The notes beneath the pieces were generated by a model, which saw nothing but the letters and a program-made list of their open reading frames with translations, was not told the origin of the DNA and did no database searches. Both the position numbers and the translations under genes were made by a program. A DNA stretch of 64,000 nucleotides from Bradyrhizobium sp. 132 (GTDB taxonomy: Bacteria > Pseudomonadota > Alphaproteobacteria > Rhizobiales > Xanthobacteraceae). Location: NCBI RefSeq assembly GCF_023074185.1, contig NZ_JADPKY010000012.1, forward strand, positions 62,001-126,000. The letters run 5' to 3'. Below, in pieces: positions 54,358 through 62,120 of the stretch; position 1 is the first letter of the stretch, and each line of letters starts with the position of its first letter.

Positions 54358-55164
54358 ATGCCGTCCGGCAGCGCAGACATTTCGTCGATCCTCGACCGCA
54401 TTCTCGATGCGGCGACGGATAACCTCAAGATCGCGAAGATCCTGGTCCAGATGGGCCTCGATCCGAACAACGTCACCTACGACGCGATTTTCAATCGGAT
54501 GCTGGAGATCTTCGTCCACAACATCACGCTGGCCAATATGTTCGCCGCGGTCGGCGCAGGCTTCTTCGTCGCCACCCTCCTGATGCGGACGATGGTGCCG
54601 CTGCGCGTCGCCAACATGGTCGGTTGCGCGTTCTTCGCCGTTTTCGGCGCGCTCTCAGCCAACGTCTCCACGTTCCTGCTCTATCTGCTGCTGCTTCCGA
54701 TCAACGCCGTGCGGCTGCGGCAGATGCTCAAGCTCGTCAAGAAGGCGCGCCATGCGGCCGAAGGCGACATGTCGATCGAATGGCTCAAGCCGTTCATGAC
54801 CGAACGCAAATACCGCCGTGGCGACACGCTCTTCAAGCTAGGCGATCCAGCCAAGGACATGCTCCTGACCGTCACCGGCAAGTTCCTGGTCAAGGAGATC
54901 AATATCGAGATCATGCCGGGCGCGCTGATGGGAGAGCTCGGCTTCCTGACGCCGGGCAACCGGCGCACCGGAACGATCGAATGCATCGAAGACGGGCAGG
55001 TGCTGACGATTACCTACGACCGATTGCTCGAGATCTACTTCCAGGATCCGCAGTTCGGCTACTACTTCCTGGTGCTGACCAGCCAGCGCCTGCTGCAAAA
55101 CATCGATCGGTTGCAGAAGCAGCTGGCCACGGAGCGGGCCGCCACCACGAACAGGATCGCGTGA
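54358..55164 (+). CDS. Membrane-anchored cyclic nucleotide-binding protein
   Basis: The 268-residue protein has two or three hydrophobic segments (about residues 58-80 and 85-120) and a C-terminal cNMP-binding domain (about 145-245). Its phosphate-binding cassette GELGFLTPGNRRTGTIEC keeps the Glu and Arg of CRP-type sites. A coiled tail (RLLQNIDRLQKQLATERA) ends it. There is no DNA-binding domain, so it is not a transcription factor; it probably senses cAMP or cGMP at the membrane. A class III cyclase is encoded elsewhere in the window. Confidence 0.85.
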   Translation: MPSGSADISSILDRILDAATDNLKIAKILVQMGLDPNNVTYDAIFNRMLEIFVHNITLANMFAAVGAGFFVATLLMRTMVPLRVANMVGCAFFAVFGALSANVSTFLLYLLLLPINAVRLRQMLKLVKKARHAAEGDMSIEWLKPFMTERKYRRGDTLFKLGDPAKDMLLTVTGKFLVKEINIEIMPGALMGELGFLTPGNRRTGTIECIEDGQVLTITYDRLLEIYFQDPQFGYYFLVLTSQRLLQNIDRLQKQLATERAATTNRIA

Positions 55165-55182
55165 TCGATTGCGCGTCGCCGT

Positions 55183-55824
55183 TCAGTTCAAGAGCAACGC
55201 CATGCCCGGATCGCCCTTCTCCATCGCACGCCGATAGCCCGCCCGCGCGCTGATGCGGCCGAGATATTTGACCACGTTCGGACAGCGCGACAGGTCATAG
55301 GGCTGGAAGTAGCGCATCGTGGTGAGCGAGAAAGCTGTCATGATATCGGCGGTCGTGAAAGCGCTGCCCGCAAGGTATTCGGCCTCGCGAAGCCTTGCAT
55401 CGAGAAGATCGTAGGCTCGATCGAGACGCCCCTTCATCGCGAGCAGGGTCGGATTGTCCTTGGCGAGATCGAGCCGGCTCAGGATCATCATCCGCCCCAT
55501 GCCGGGTTGCAGGGTGCCATTGGCGAAATGAAGCCAATACAGAAACTGAGCGAAGGCGGGATCAGTGGGACCGAGCACGAGTCGGCCGTTGCCATATTTT
55601 GCAACGATGTAGTCGACGACCGCGCCGGATTCCGCGAGCACCAGCTCGCCGTCGGTGATGACCGGCGCCGTGCCAGCCGGATGCAGCGCCTTGTACTCGG
55701 CAGGAGCCAGCATGGTGACGGGATCGCGCGTATAGCGCTTCAGCTCGTAGGGAATCCCCAGCTCCTCGCACAGCCAGACGATACGCTCGGACTGCGATTT
55801 GCCGAGATGATGGACGGTGAGCAT
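55183..55824 (-). CDS. Glutathione S-transferase family protein
   Basis: The 213-residue protein has the N-terminal thioredoxin-like GST domain (MLTVHHLGKSQSERIVWLCEELGIPYELKRY, then PAGTAPVITDGELVLAESGAVVDYIV) and the helical C-terminal domain with AGSAFTTADIMTAFSL. The Ser/Tyr catalytic position is unclear (LGKSQSERI), so it may be a beta- or theta-like class. The ATG at 55824 has AGGAGG upstream. It is convergent with the cNMP-binding gene and may conjugate glutathione to electrophiles. Confidence 0.9.
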   Translation of the reverse strand: MLTVHHLGKSQSERIVWLCEELGIPYELKRYTRDPVTMLAPAEYKALHPAGTAPVITDGELVLAESGAVVDYIVAKYGNGRLVLGPTDPAFAQFLYWLHFANGTLQPGMGRMMILSRLDLAKDNPTLLAMKGRLDRAYDLLDARLREAEYLAGSAFTTADIMTAFSLTTMRYFQPYDLSRCPNVVKYLGRISARAGYRRAMEKGDPGMALLLN

Positions 55825-55888
55825 GGGGCCTCCTGAAGAGATGAAGCAGAACGTGGGATGTGCCACGAACGCACAGGCGTGGTTGCGA

Positions 55889-56437
55889 TTACGCCTCGTC
55901 CGTTACCATCCGCGCCACGACGCGGTCGCGGCGGATGAAGTGGTGCCAGAGGGCCGCGATCATGTGAACCGCGATCAAGGCGAGCAGCACATAGGCGAAA
56001 AGGATGTGGCGGTCCTCATAGACGCCCGCCGCCGCGCGGTCGGGCGTGGTGAATTGCGGCACGTGAAACAGGCCGAAGAAGTCCGAATAGTCAGGCGCGT
56101 GCGCACCGGAATGGGCCCAGCCGAGCATGGTGACGACGACAACGGCGAGGTAGAGCGCGCCGTGGCTGACATGGGCCGCGATCTTCTGCCAGCGTGAGGT
56201 CTCGGCCGGCAGTGCCGGCGTCGGGTTGACGAGGCGCCACACCAGGCGCAGCACGGTGAGCAGCAGGATCACATAACCGATATCGGCGTGGATCGAGCGG
56301 TAGAAGAAGCGGTCGGGACGCGCCGGGATGTGGTTCATCCACCAGCCGAAGCCGATCATGCCGATAATGCTCAGCGCCAAAATCCAGTGCAGCCACCGGG
56401 AAACGCTGCCCCAGCCGTGACTGGTGTTTCTGATCAT
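55889..56437 (-). CDS. Cytochrome b561
   Basis: The 182-residue protein has four membrane helices (about residues 14-32, 50-68, 90-110 and 145-165) and the Cyt_b561 pattern: TSHGWGSVSRWLHWILAL, FYRSIHADIGYVILLLTVLRLVWRL, VSHGALYLAVVV and LIAVHMIAALWHHF. The histidines within these helices bind two haems. It should move electrons across or within the inner membrane, perhaps to quinone. The ATG at 56437 is preferred to the earlier ATG 56536 because of CGGAGAG upstream. Confidence 0.92.
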   Translation of the reverse strand: MIRNTSHGWGSVSRWLHWILALSIIGMIGFGWWMNHIPARPDRFFYRSIHADIGYVILLLTVLRLVWRLVNPTPALPAETSRWQKIAAHVSHGALYLAVVVVTMLGWAHSGAHAPDYSDFFGLFHVPQFTTPDRAAAGVYEDRHILFAYVLLALIAVHMIAALWHHFIRRDRVVARMVTDEA

Positions 56438-56610
56438 GTCGGCTCTCCGGAGTTTTGCGGGCCTGCCCCTGTCGGCACCGCAGTACGGCAGCTGATAGCG
56501 GGAACACGCGGCAATCGCGAAATTGAATCGTTCCAAATTGGTCCCAAACGCCCCTGCCGCAAAACCGCCCCAAAAACCGAATGGTAACCATGGCGGGCTA
56601 AGGTAACGAC

Positions 56611-57408
56611 GTGATCAATTCTCCGACGATCCTGGTGTTCGATTCCGGCCTTGGTGGGCTCACGGTGCTGCGTGAGGTCGTGGCCGCATGCCCGGACGCG
56701 CATTACGTCTATGTCGCCGACGACGCCTTCTTCCCCTACGGCCACCACAGCGAGGACCAGATCATCGCCCGCGTGGTGCCGCTGATGGGGGAATTGATCG
56801 GCACGCACGATCCTGACCTCGTCGTCATCGCCTGCAACACGGCGTCCACCCTGGTCCTATCTCACTTGCGCGCCGCTTATTCCCTGCCCTTCGTCGGCAC
56901 CGTGCCGGCGATCAAGCCGGCCTGCGCCCAGTCGAAGACCCGGCGCGTCTCCGTGCTCGGTACCAAGGGCACGGTGAAGCGCGAATACACCAAGGCGCTG
57001 ATCCGCGATTTCGCGCTGGGTTGCGAGGTGACGCTGGTCGGCTCACCCGAACTGGCCTCGCTGGCTGAAGCTGAACTCAGCGGCACCCCGATCAGTGACG
57101 GCGACATCCTCGCCGAGCTTACCCCCTGCTTCGTCGGCGATGCCGCGGATGCGGGCGCGCGCACCGACATAGTCGTGCTCGCCTGCACGCATTATCCGCT
57201 GCTGCTCGACCGGATGAAAAAGCTCGCGCCCTGGCCGGTCGACTGGATCGATCCGGCACCCGCGATCGCCCGCCGCGTCTCGGATCTACTCGGCCCGCCG
57301 ATCGGCGGCATCGCGCAATCCGGTGCCGAGATGATCTTCACCTCGAATCGCGTACATGGCCTCAGCGCCACGCTGACGCCATTCTTCGGCGGCCGCGCAT
57401 TGGCCTGA
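56611..57408 (+). CDS. murI: Glutamate racemase
   Basis: The 265-residue enzyme has the racemase motifs FDSGLGGLTVL (D11) and two catalytic cysteines, C75 in ACNTAST and C192 in ACTHYPLL. It makes D-glutamate for peptidoglycan. It starts with GTG, with AAGG upstream. The gene is separated by 61 bases from the HpcH/HpaI aldolase gene. Confidence 0.96.
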   Translation: MINSPTILVFDSGLGGLTVLREVVAACPDAHYVYVADDAFFPYGHHSEDQIIARVVPLMGELIGTHDPDLVVIACNTASTLVLSHLRAAYSLPFVGTVPAIKPACAQSKTRRVSVLGTKGTVKREYTKALIRDFALGCEVTLVGSPELASLAEAELSGTPISDGDILAELTPCFVGDAADAGARTDIVVLACTHYPLLLDRMKKLAPWPVDWIDPAPAIARRVSDLLGPPIGGIAQSGAEMIFTSNRVHGLSATLTPFFGGRALA

Positions 57409-57469
57409 CTTTCCGCGGACACGGCACGCTGCTAGGCTTCGCCGTCGTCATCTCTCCGCAGGTCATCTC

Positions 57470-58243
57470 ATGTCGATCCCCGCAATGCCGCTCAATCGCC
57501 TCCGCCAATTGTGGCGCGAGGGTCGTCCCGCGTTCGGGGCGATCGCGACGATCCCGAGCGTGCAGACTGTGCAGATCATGGCCCGCTCGCTCGACTGGAT
57601 CATCGTCGATCTCGAGCATGGTCCGATTGGACTGACCGAGGCGCATGCGATGATCACGGCAACGACCGGCACGCCGTGCACACCATTGGTGCGGATCGCG
57701 GCCAACGAGCCGTGGCTGGCGAAAGCACCGATGGACATCGGCGCCTTCGGCATCAATTTCCCGATGATCACCAATCGCGCCGATGCCGAGAAAGCGGTGC
57801 GCAGCGTGCGCTATCCGCCGCGCGGCGATCGTCTCTGGGGTCCGTTCCACGCACCGTTCCGCTGGGGCCAGTCGATGCCGGACTACATGGCATCAGCCGA
57901 TGACGAGATGATCTGCATGATCACCATCGAGCATGTCGACGCCGTCAACCGCATCGACGACATCATGGCGACGCCAGGCATCGATGTTGCGGTGATCGGC
58001 CCCGGCGATCTCGCGACGTCCATCAACAAGCGCGGGCAGATGGACGATCCCGAGCTGCTGGAGTTGGTCGCCCGCGCGGAAGCCGGCATCCTCAGAAGCG
58101 GCGTGCCGATCGGTGGCGTGGCGCGTACCGCAGACCAGGCCAACCAGCTGATCGACCGCGGCTACCGCGCGATCGCGCTCGGCTTCGACTGGTCGCTATT
58201 CCAGCGCGGCATCATGGCGGCGTTCGAGGGGATCAAGCGCTGA
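57470..58243 (+). CDS. HpcH/HpaI family aldolase
   Basis: The 257-residue protein has the family features: RPAFGAIATIPSVQTVQIMARSLDWIIVDLEHGPIGL, VRIAANEPW, GAFGINFPMI and MITIEHVDAVNRID, with a metal-binding Glu and Asp in a TIM barrel. It is likely a class II pyruvate aldolase acting on hydroxy-keto acids. The substrate is not known. It stands between murI and a cupin gene and is apparently monocistronic. Confidence 0.92.
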   Translation: MSIPAMPLNRLRQLWREGRPAFGAIATIPSVQTVQIMARSLDWIIVDLEHGPIGLTEAHAMITATTGTPCTPLVRIAANEPWLAKAPMDIGAFGINFPMITNRADAEKAVRSVRYPPRGDRLWGPFHAPFRWGQSMPDYMASADDEMICMITIEHVDAVNRIDDIMATPGIDVAVIGPGDLATSINKRGQMDDPELLELVARAEAGILRSGVPIGGVARTADQANQLIDRGYRAIALGFDWSLFQRGIMAAFEGIKR

Positions 58244-58302
58244 GCGGCGGGCTTGCCGGGAACTGCCGCGCTGCTAGGGTCGGCCGTTCCAGGGAGGAAA
58301 CA

Positions 58303-58686
58303 ATGCTCAAAAAGACTTTGCTCGCTCTTGCCTTCACCGGCCTTGCCGCTGCCGCCTTCGCCCAGCAGCCCGGCATCAAACGCACCCCACTCCAGAAGGT
58401 CGAATTTCCGGACGGCTACAACACCATCACCGCCATCGCGGAAGTCCCGGCGGGCGGCGCGGCCGGACGCCATACCCATCCGGGAATCGAGACCGGCTAC
58501 GTGCTCGAAGGCGAGCTGAATCTTCTCATCGATGGTCAGCCGGAGAAAACCCTGAAAGCCGGTGATTCCTACCAGATCCCGGCAGGTGTCGTGCACGACG
58601 CCAAAGCCCACGGCGACAAGGCCATGAAAGTGCTTGGAGTTTACGTCGTCGACAAGACCAAGCCGCTGGCTTCGCCGGCACCCTGA
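58303..58686 (+). CDS. Exported cupin-domain protein
   Basis: The 127-residue protein has a signal peptide (about residues 1-22, ending AFAQQ) and a small cupin core with GGAAGRHTHPGIETGYVLEGELNLLIDG (His pair and Glu for metal) and a second motif PAGVVHDAKAHG. The cupin likely binds a metal in the periplasm; the role is unknown. It follows the aldolase by 59 bases and may be on the same transcript. Confidence 0.88.
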   Translation: MLKKTLLALAFTGLAAAAFAQQPGIKRTPLQKVEFPDGYNTITAIAEVPAGGAAGRHTHPGIETGYVLEGELNLLIDGQPEKTLKAGDSYQIPAGVVHDAKAHGDKAMKVLGVYVVDKTKPLASPAP

Positions 58687-58736
58687 TGCGGCGAACCGAC
58701 CGGCCCCAGGCGGGTTGGTTCGTGCTAGAGCAGGCG

Positions 58737-58756
58737 GCGAGCGGGAATCCGCTCGC
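58737..58756. other. Perfect 8-bp hairpin between cupin and acyltransferase genes
   Basis: GCGAGCGG and CCGCTCGC pair perfectly around a GAAT loop, about 50 bases after the cupin stop and 36 bases before the acyltransferase ATG. No T run follows, so it may be an RNA-processing or weak-terminator structure. Confidence 0.35.
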
Positions 58757-58791
58757 GGCACACTGTCTAATCTACGGGAACCGAAAGAGCG

Positions 58792-59559
58792 ATGCGCGGG
58801 AAAGCAAAGACCATTTCGCTGCCGCGCCGCCTGATTGTCGATCTCATGCGCGCCTCGATCGGCGTACCGTTCGTATCGCTCTCCCGTTCGCTCAATATCC
58901 GCCCTCTGCTGGACGCCCGCGCAGGCGCGATGGCGCCGGCCGGCTGGGCCGCGATGTTCGTCAAGGCCTTCGCTCTGGTGGCCAGGGACGAGCCGCTCCT
59001 GCGCACGGTTTACGCCAAATGGCCCTGGCCGATGCTCTATGAGCTGCCGAAGAGCGTAGCCTCGGTCGCCATCGCCCGGGTCGAGGACGGCGAGGAATGC
59101 GTGCTGTTGCAGCGGATCGCAGGCCCAGAGGCCATAGCCTTGGCCGAAATCGACGCCGAGATCCGGCGCGCCAAGACAGCCCCGATCGACGAAATTCCCA
59201 TGTTCCGCAAGATCATGCGGGCGACCCGTCTGCCGCTGCCGCTGCGGCGCCTGTCCTGGGCGATCGGGCTGAATTTCGGCCGGCAGCGCGGCAATTGGTT
59301 CGGCAGCTTCGCGGTGAGCTCGGTGGCCGCCTATGGCGGGGGCGAGCTTCACCCCATCACGCCCGGCCCTTTCATCGTCAGCTATGGGGTGGTCGGGGCT
59401 GACCAGAGCATCGATGTCGTGATCCGCTGGGATCACCGGGTGACCGACGCTGCCCCCATCGCCAGGGTCTTGACCCGGCTGGAACAGGTCCTGAACACTG
59501 AAATCGCTGCCGAATTGCGGGCAGCCGGCCCCAAGCCGATCCGGGCGGTCAGGACGTGA
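58792..59559 (+). CDS. Stand-alone 2-oxoacid dehydrogenase acyltransferase-like protein
   Basis: The 255-residue protein matches the catalytic domain of E2 acyltransferases: PAGWAAMFVKAFALVARDEPLLRTVYAKWPWP, then SVAAYGGGELHPITPGPFIVSYGVV, and a catalytic-type WDHRVTDAAP near residue 215. It has no lipoyl domain and no peripheral-subunit binding domain, and the usual DHRxxDG motif is DHRVTDA here. It is not placed with pyruvate or oxoglutarate dehydrogenase genes. It might transfer acyl groups in another pathway. Confidence 0.85.
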   Translation: MRGKAKTISLPRRLIVDLMRASIGVPFVSLSRSLNIRPLLDARAGAMAPAGWAAMFVKAFALVARDEPLLRTVYAKWPWPMLYELPKSVASVAIARVEDGEECVLLQRIAGPEAIALAEIDAEIRRAKTAPIDEIPMFRKIMRATRLPLPLRRLSWAIGLNFGRQRGNWFGSFAVSSVAAYGGGELHPITPGPFIVSYGVVGADQSIDVVIRWDHRVTDAAPIARVLTRLEQVLNTEIAAELRAAGPKPIRAVRT

Positions 59560-59576
59560 TTCCAGGGCCATTCGCA

Positions 59577-59606
59577 TTGACAGCGAGCCCCGAACTCCCC
59601 TAAAAG
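59577..59606 (+). promoter_or_regulatory. Sigma70-like promoter of rpsD
   Basis: TTGACA (59577-59582), an 18-base spacer and TAAAAG (59601-59606) form a good -35/-10 pair about 150 bases upstream of the rpsD ATG. The -35 matches the consensus at all six positions. Confidence 0.65.
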
Positions 59607-59615
59607 CCGCTTGCT

Positions 59616-59649
59616 CGCGGGCCGATTTCGGCCCGCGAAGCGTTTCGCG
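59616..59649 (+). promoter_or_regulatory. Overlapping alternative hairpins in the rpsD leader
   Basis: CGCGGGCCGA pairs with TCGGCCCGCG (59616-59625 and 59628-59637). The same CGCG, 59634-59639, can instead pair with TTCGCG (59644-59649). Only one of the two stems can form at a time. S4 is a known translational autoregulator in other bacteria, so this leader could be regulatory; an intrinsic terminator is not obvious because no T run follows. Confidence 0.4.
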
Positions 59650-59757
59650 ACCCGTGGTCCTTTCCCCCACGCTTTGGGGATGGGACCTGTCAGTGCCGGG
59701 CTAGCCCGTCACACAGGAGGGCGCGTTTCCTCAAATCATGAACCTACAGAGGACGCG

Positions 59758-60375
59758 ATGACTAAGCGCAGTGAAGCCAAGTACAAGCTCGACCGCCGTA
59801 TGGGCCAGAACATCTGGGGCCGCCCAAAGAGCCCCGTCAATCGCCGCGAGTACGGTCCCGGCCAGCACGGCCAGCGCCGCAAGGGCAAGCTCTCCGACTT
59901 CGGCGTGCAGCTGCGCGCCAAGCAGAAGCTGAAGGGCTACTACGCCAACATCTCCGAGCGCCAGTTCCACAGCATCTATGTCGAGGCCAGCCGCCTCAAG
60001 GGTGACACCGGCGAGAACCTGATCGGCCTGCTCGAGCGTCGTCTCGACGCGGTCGTGTACCGCGCCAAGTTCGTCTCGACGATCTTCGCCGCGCGCCAGT
60101 TCATCAACCACGGCCACGTCAAGGTGAACGGCCGCAAGGTCAACATCTCAAGCTATCAGGTCAAGATCAGCGACGTGATCGAGGTCAAGGAAGCCTCCAA
60201 GCAGCTCGCCCACGTCCTCGAAGCCAGCCAGCTCTCTGAGCGTGACACCCCGGACTATCTCGAGGTGGACCACAACAAGATGACCGCGAAATACGTGCGC
60301 ATCCCGCACCTCTCCGACGTGCCGTTCCCGGTGCAGATGGAGCCGCATCTGGTCGTCGAATTCTATTCGCGCTGA
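59758..60375 (+). CDS. rpsD: 30S ribosomal protein S4
   Basis: The 205-residue protein has the S4 N-terminal domain ([24 protein letters not shown]) and the S4 RNA-binding domain [43 protein letters not shown]. It is a primary 16S rRNA binder of the small subunit. The ATG at 59758 is chosen over an upstream in-frame start at 59611, since GAGGACGC precedes it and family proteins begin here. A strong terminator follows, so it is transcribed alone, as usual in alphaproteobacteria. Confidence 0.97.
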   Translation: MTKRSEAKYKLDRRMGQNIWGRPKSPVNRREYGPGQHGQRRKGKLSDFGVQLRAKQKLKGYYANISERQFHSIYVEASRLKGDTGENLIGLLERRLDAVVYRAKFVSTIFAARQFINHGHVKVNGRKVNISSYQVKISDVIEVKEASKQLAHVLEASQLSERDTPDYLEVDHNKMTAKYVRIPHLSDVPFPVQMEPHLVVEFYSR

Positions 60376-60397
60376 TAGTTCGGCAGATCAATTCCTC

Positions 60398-60428
60398 AAA
60401 GGCCCCGGTTTCCGGGGCCTTTTTGTTT
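60398..60428 (+). terminator. Intrinsic terminator of rpsD
   Basis: The 8-bp GC-rich stem GGCCCCGG / CCGGGGCC (60401-60408 and 60412-60419) with TTT loop is followed by TTTTT. This is a canonical terminator 25 bases after the rpsD stop. Confidence 0.93.
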
Positions 60429-60489
60429 GAGCCGGCCATTTCCATGTCCCAGGCCATATGTGCTAGGATTGAGCATTGCGGAGTTGAGC

Positions 60490-60717
60490 ATGACGCGTCT
60501 TCTGGAAGAGGCCTTTAGCAAAGTGTCCAGTCTGCCTGATTCAGAGCAGGACGAATTGGCGCGGACCCTGCTTGAACTTGCTGGAGTCGATCGGCCTCCG
60601 ATCCAGCTGACGCCGGCGGAAGAGGCCGATCTCGCCGAGGCCGAAGCCGAAATCGCTCGCGGTGAGCTTGCCAGCGTCGACGAAATCCACGCGATGTGGG
60701 CTAAGCACGGGCTGTGA
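60490..60717 (+). CDS. Antitoxin of ParDE/RelBE-type module
   Basis: The 75-residue acidic protein starts MTRLLEEAFSKVSSLPDSEQ and contains EEADLAEAEAEIARGEL, a pattern of small antitoxins with a helical C-terminus that wraps the toxin. The ATG at 60490 has CGGAG upstream. Its stop overlaps the toxin GTG by four bases, the usual layout of these modules. It probably also represses the operon, though no DNA-binding fold is clear. Confidence 0.85.
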   Translation: MTRLLEEAFSKVSSLPDSEQDELARTLLELAGVDRPPIQLTPAEEADLAEAEAEIARGELASVDEIHAMWAKHGL

Positions 60718-61007
60718 AGGTCCGCTACACGAAGCGGGCGCTCGTCCAAATCGACGAAGTTCTGACCTGCATCGAAGCGCGCTCGCCCCAAGGAGCAGAC
60801 CACGTGCGTGACCGCGTTATAGCGCTCATCGCACTGCTTCAGGATCACCCTTATGCAGGGCGACCGACCACCCGTGCATACGTCCGTCGCTTGCCGGTCA
60901 ACCCTTATCCGTATCTGATCGATTATCGTGTGACTGCGACAGAAGTCGTGATCATGCGTTTCGTCACGCCGCCCGGCGTCCACCCAGAACTCGCTGACCG
61001 CGAGTGA
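60714..61007 (+). CDS. ParE/RelE family toxin
   Basis: The 97-residue basic protein opens MKVRYTKRALVQIDEVLTCI and has the ParE/RelE superfamily end VRRLPVNPYPYLIDYRVTATEVVIMRFVTPP. Such toxins cut mRNA at the ribosome or poison gyrase; its length and VRRLPVNPYPYLIDY segment favour ParE-like. It begins with GTG overlapping the antitoxin stop. The adjoining threonine aldolase gene is not part of the module. Confidence 0.88.
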   Translation: MKVRYTKRALVQIDEVLTCIEARSPQGADHVRDRVIALIALLQDHPYAGRPTTRAYVRRLPVNPYPYLIDYRVTATEVVIMRFVTPPGVHPELADRE

Positions 61008-61033
61008 GTGCAATTCCCTCAGGGAGCAAGTTG

Positions 61034-62101
61034 ATGCTCTATACCCCTCCCCCCATCGATCCCCAGGCACCGCCGGTGCGCATCAATCTGCTCTCGGACA
61101 CGCAGACCAAGCCAACGGCTGCGATGCGCGAGGCGATGGCGCGCGCCGAAGTCGGCGACGAGCAGGTCGGCGACGATCCGACCGTGAATGCGCTGTGCGA
61201 GCGCGTCGCCGAGCTGCTCGGCAAGGAAGCCGCGGTCTACATGCCATCAGGCACGATGTGCAACGTCACCGCGACGCTGGTGCATTGTCGTCCCGGTGAC
61301 GAGATCCTCGCCCATGAGAGCGCGCACATCATCGCGCGCGAAGGCGGCGCACATGCCGCCATCGGCGGCTTCCAGGTCACGCAATTGAAGGGACCCGACG
61401 GCCAGTTCACGCCGGAGACATTCCGCAAGGCACTGCACCCGCGCACGCGCTACCAGCCACCGCAGACCGTGGTCAGCGTCGAGCAGACCGCCAATATCGG
61501 CGGCGGCACGATCTGGAAGAAGGCCGCGCTCGACGAAATCGTCGCGATCGCCAAACAACACGGCCTCGTCACCCACATGGATGGCGCGCGTCTGCTCAAT
61601 GCCACCGTGGCGAGCGGCATCTCCCCGCGCGACATGACGGCGGGGTGGGATTCGGCCTGGATCGACTTCTCGAAGGGCCTGGGCGCGCCGATCGGCGGCG
61701 TACTCGCAGGCTCCCGCGCCTTCATCGACGCGGTGTGGCAGTGGAAGCAGCGCCTCGGTGGCTCAATGCGGCAGGCCGGAATCTGCGCGGCCGCGTGCAT
61801 CTACGCACTCGACCATCACGTCGATCGTCTCGCCGACGACCACGCCAACGCGCGCGCACTCGCCCGCGGACTGTCGCAGATCCCTGGCGTCGACGTGCAG
61901 GAGCCCGAGACCAATCTCGTGTTCTTCAAGCCCGATGGCGCCGGCATTGCCGGCGACAAGATGGTTGCGGCGCTCCGCCAGCGCGGCGTGACGCTTGCGA
62001 TGATGGACGGCCGCATCCGTGCCTGCACCCATCTCGACGTCAATGCGACCCAGATCGAGGAGATGATCGGCTACGTGCGCGAGATCGTGCGCGGGGCTTA
62101 A
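61034..62101 (+). CDS. Low-specificity L-threonine aldolase
   Basis: The 355-residue PLP enzyme has the motifs INLLSDTQTKPTAAMREAM, AEVGDEQVGDDPTVNALCERVAELLGKEAAVYMPSGTMCN, and the PLP lysine K214 in DFSKGLGAPIGGVLAGS. It splits threonine or related beta-hydroxy amino acids to glycine and an aldehyde. The ATG at 61034 with GGGAG upstream is preferred to GTG 61004, which overlaps the toxin gene. It is convergent with the serine hydrolase genes. Confidence 0.92.
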   Translation: MLYTPPPIDPQAPPVRINLLSDTQTKPTAAMREAMARAEVGDEQVGDDPTVNALCERVAELLGKEAAVYMPSGTMCNVTATLVHCRPGDEILAHESAHIIAREGGAHAAIGGFQVTQLKGPDGQFTPETFRKALHPRTRYQPPQTVVSVEQTANIGGGTIWKKAALDEIVAIAKQHGLVTHMDGARLLNATVASGISPRDMTAGWDSAWIDFSKGLGAPIGGVLAGSRAFIDAVWQWKQRLGGSMRQAGICAAACIYALDHHVDRLADDHANARALARGLSQIPGVDVQEPETNLVFFKPDGAGIAGDKMVAALRQRGVTLAMMDGRIRACTHLDVNATQIEEMIGYVREIVRGA

Positions 62102-62120
62102 GTCCCGCGAACCGCCGCGA

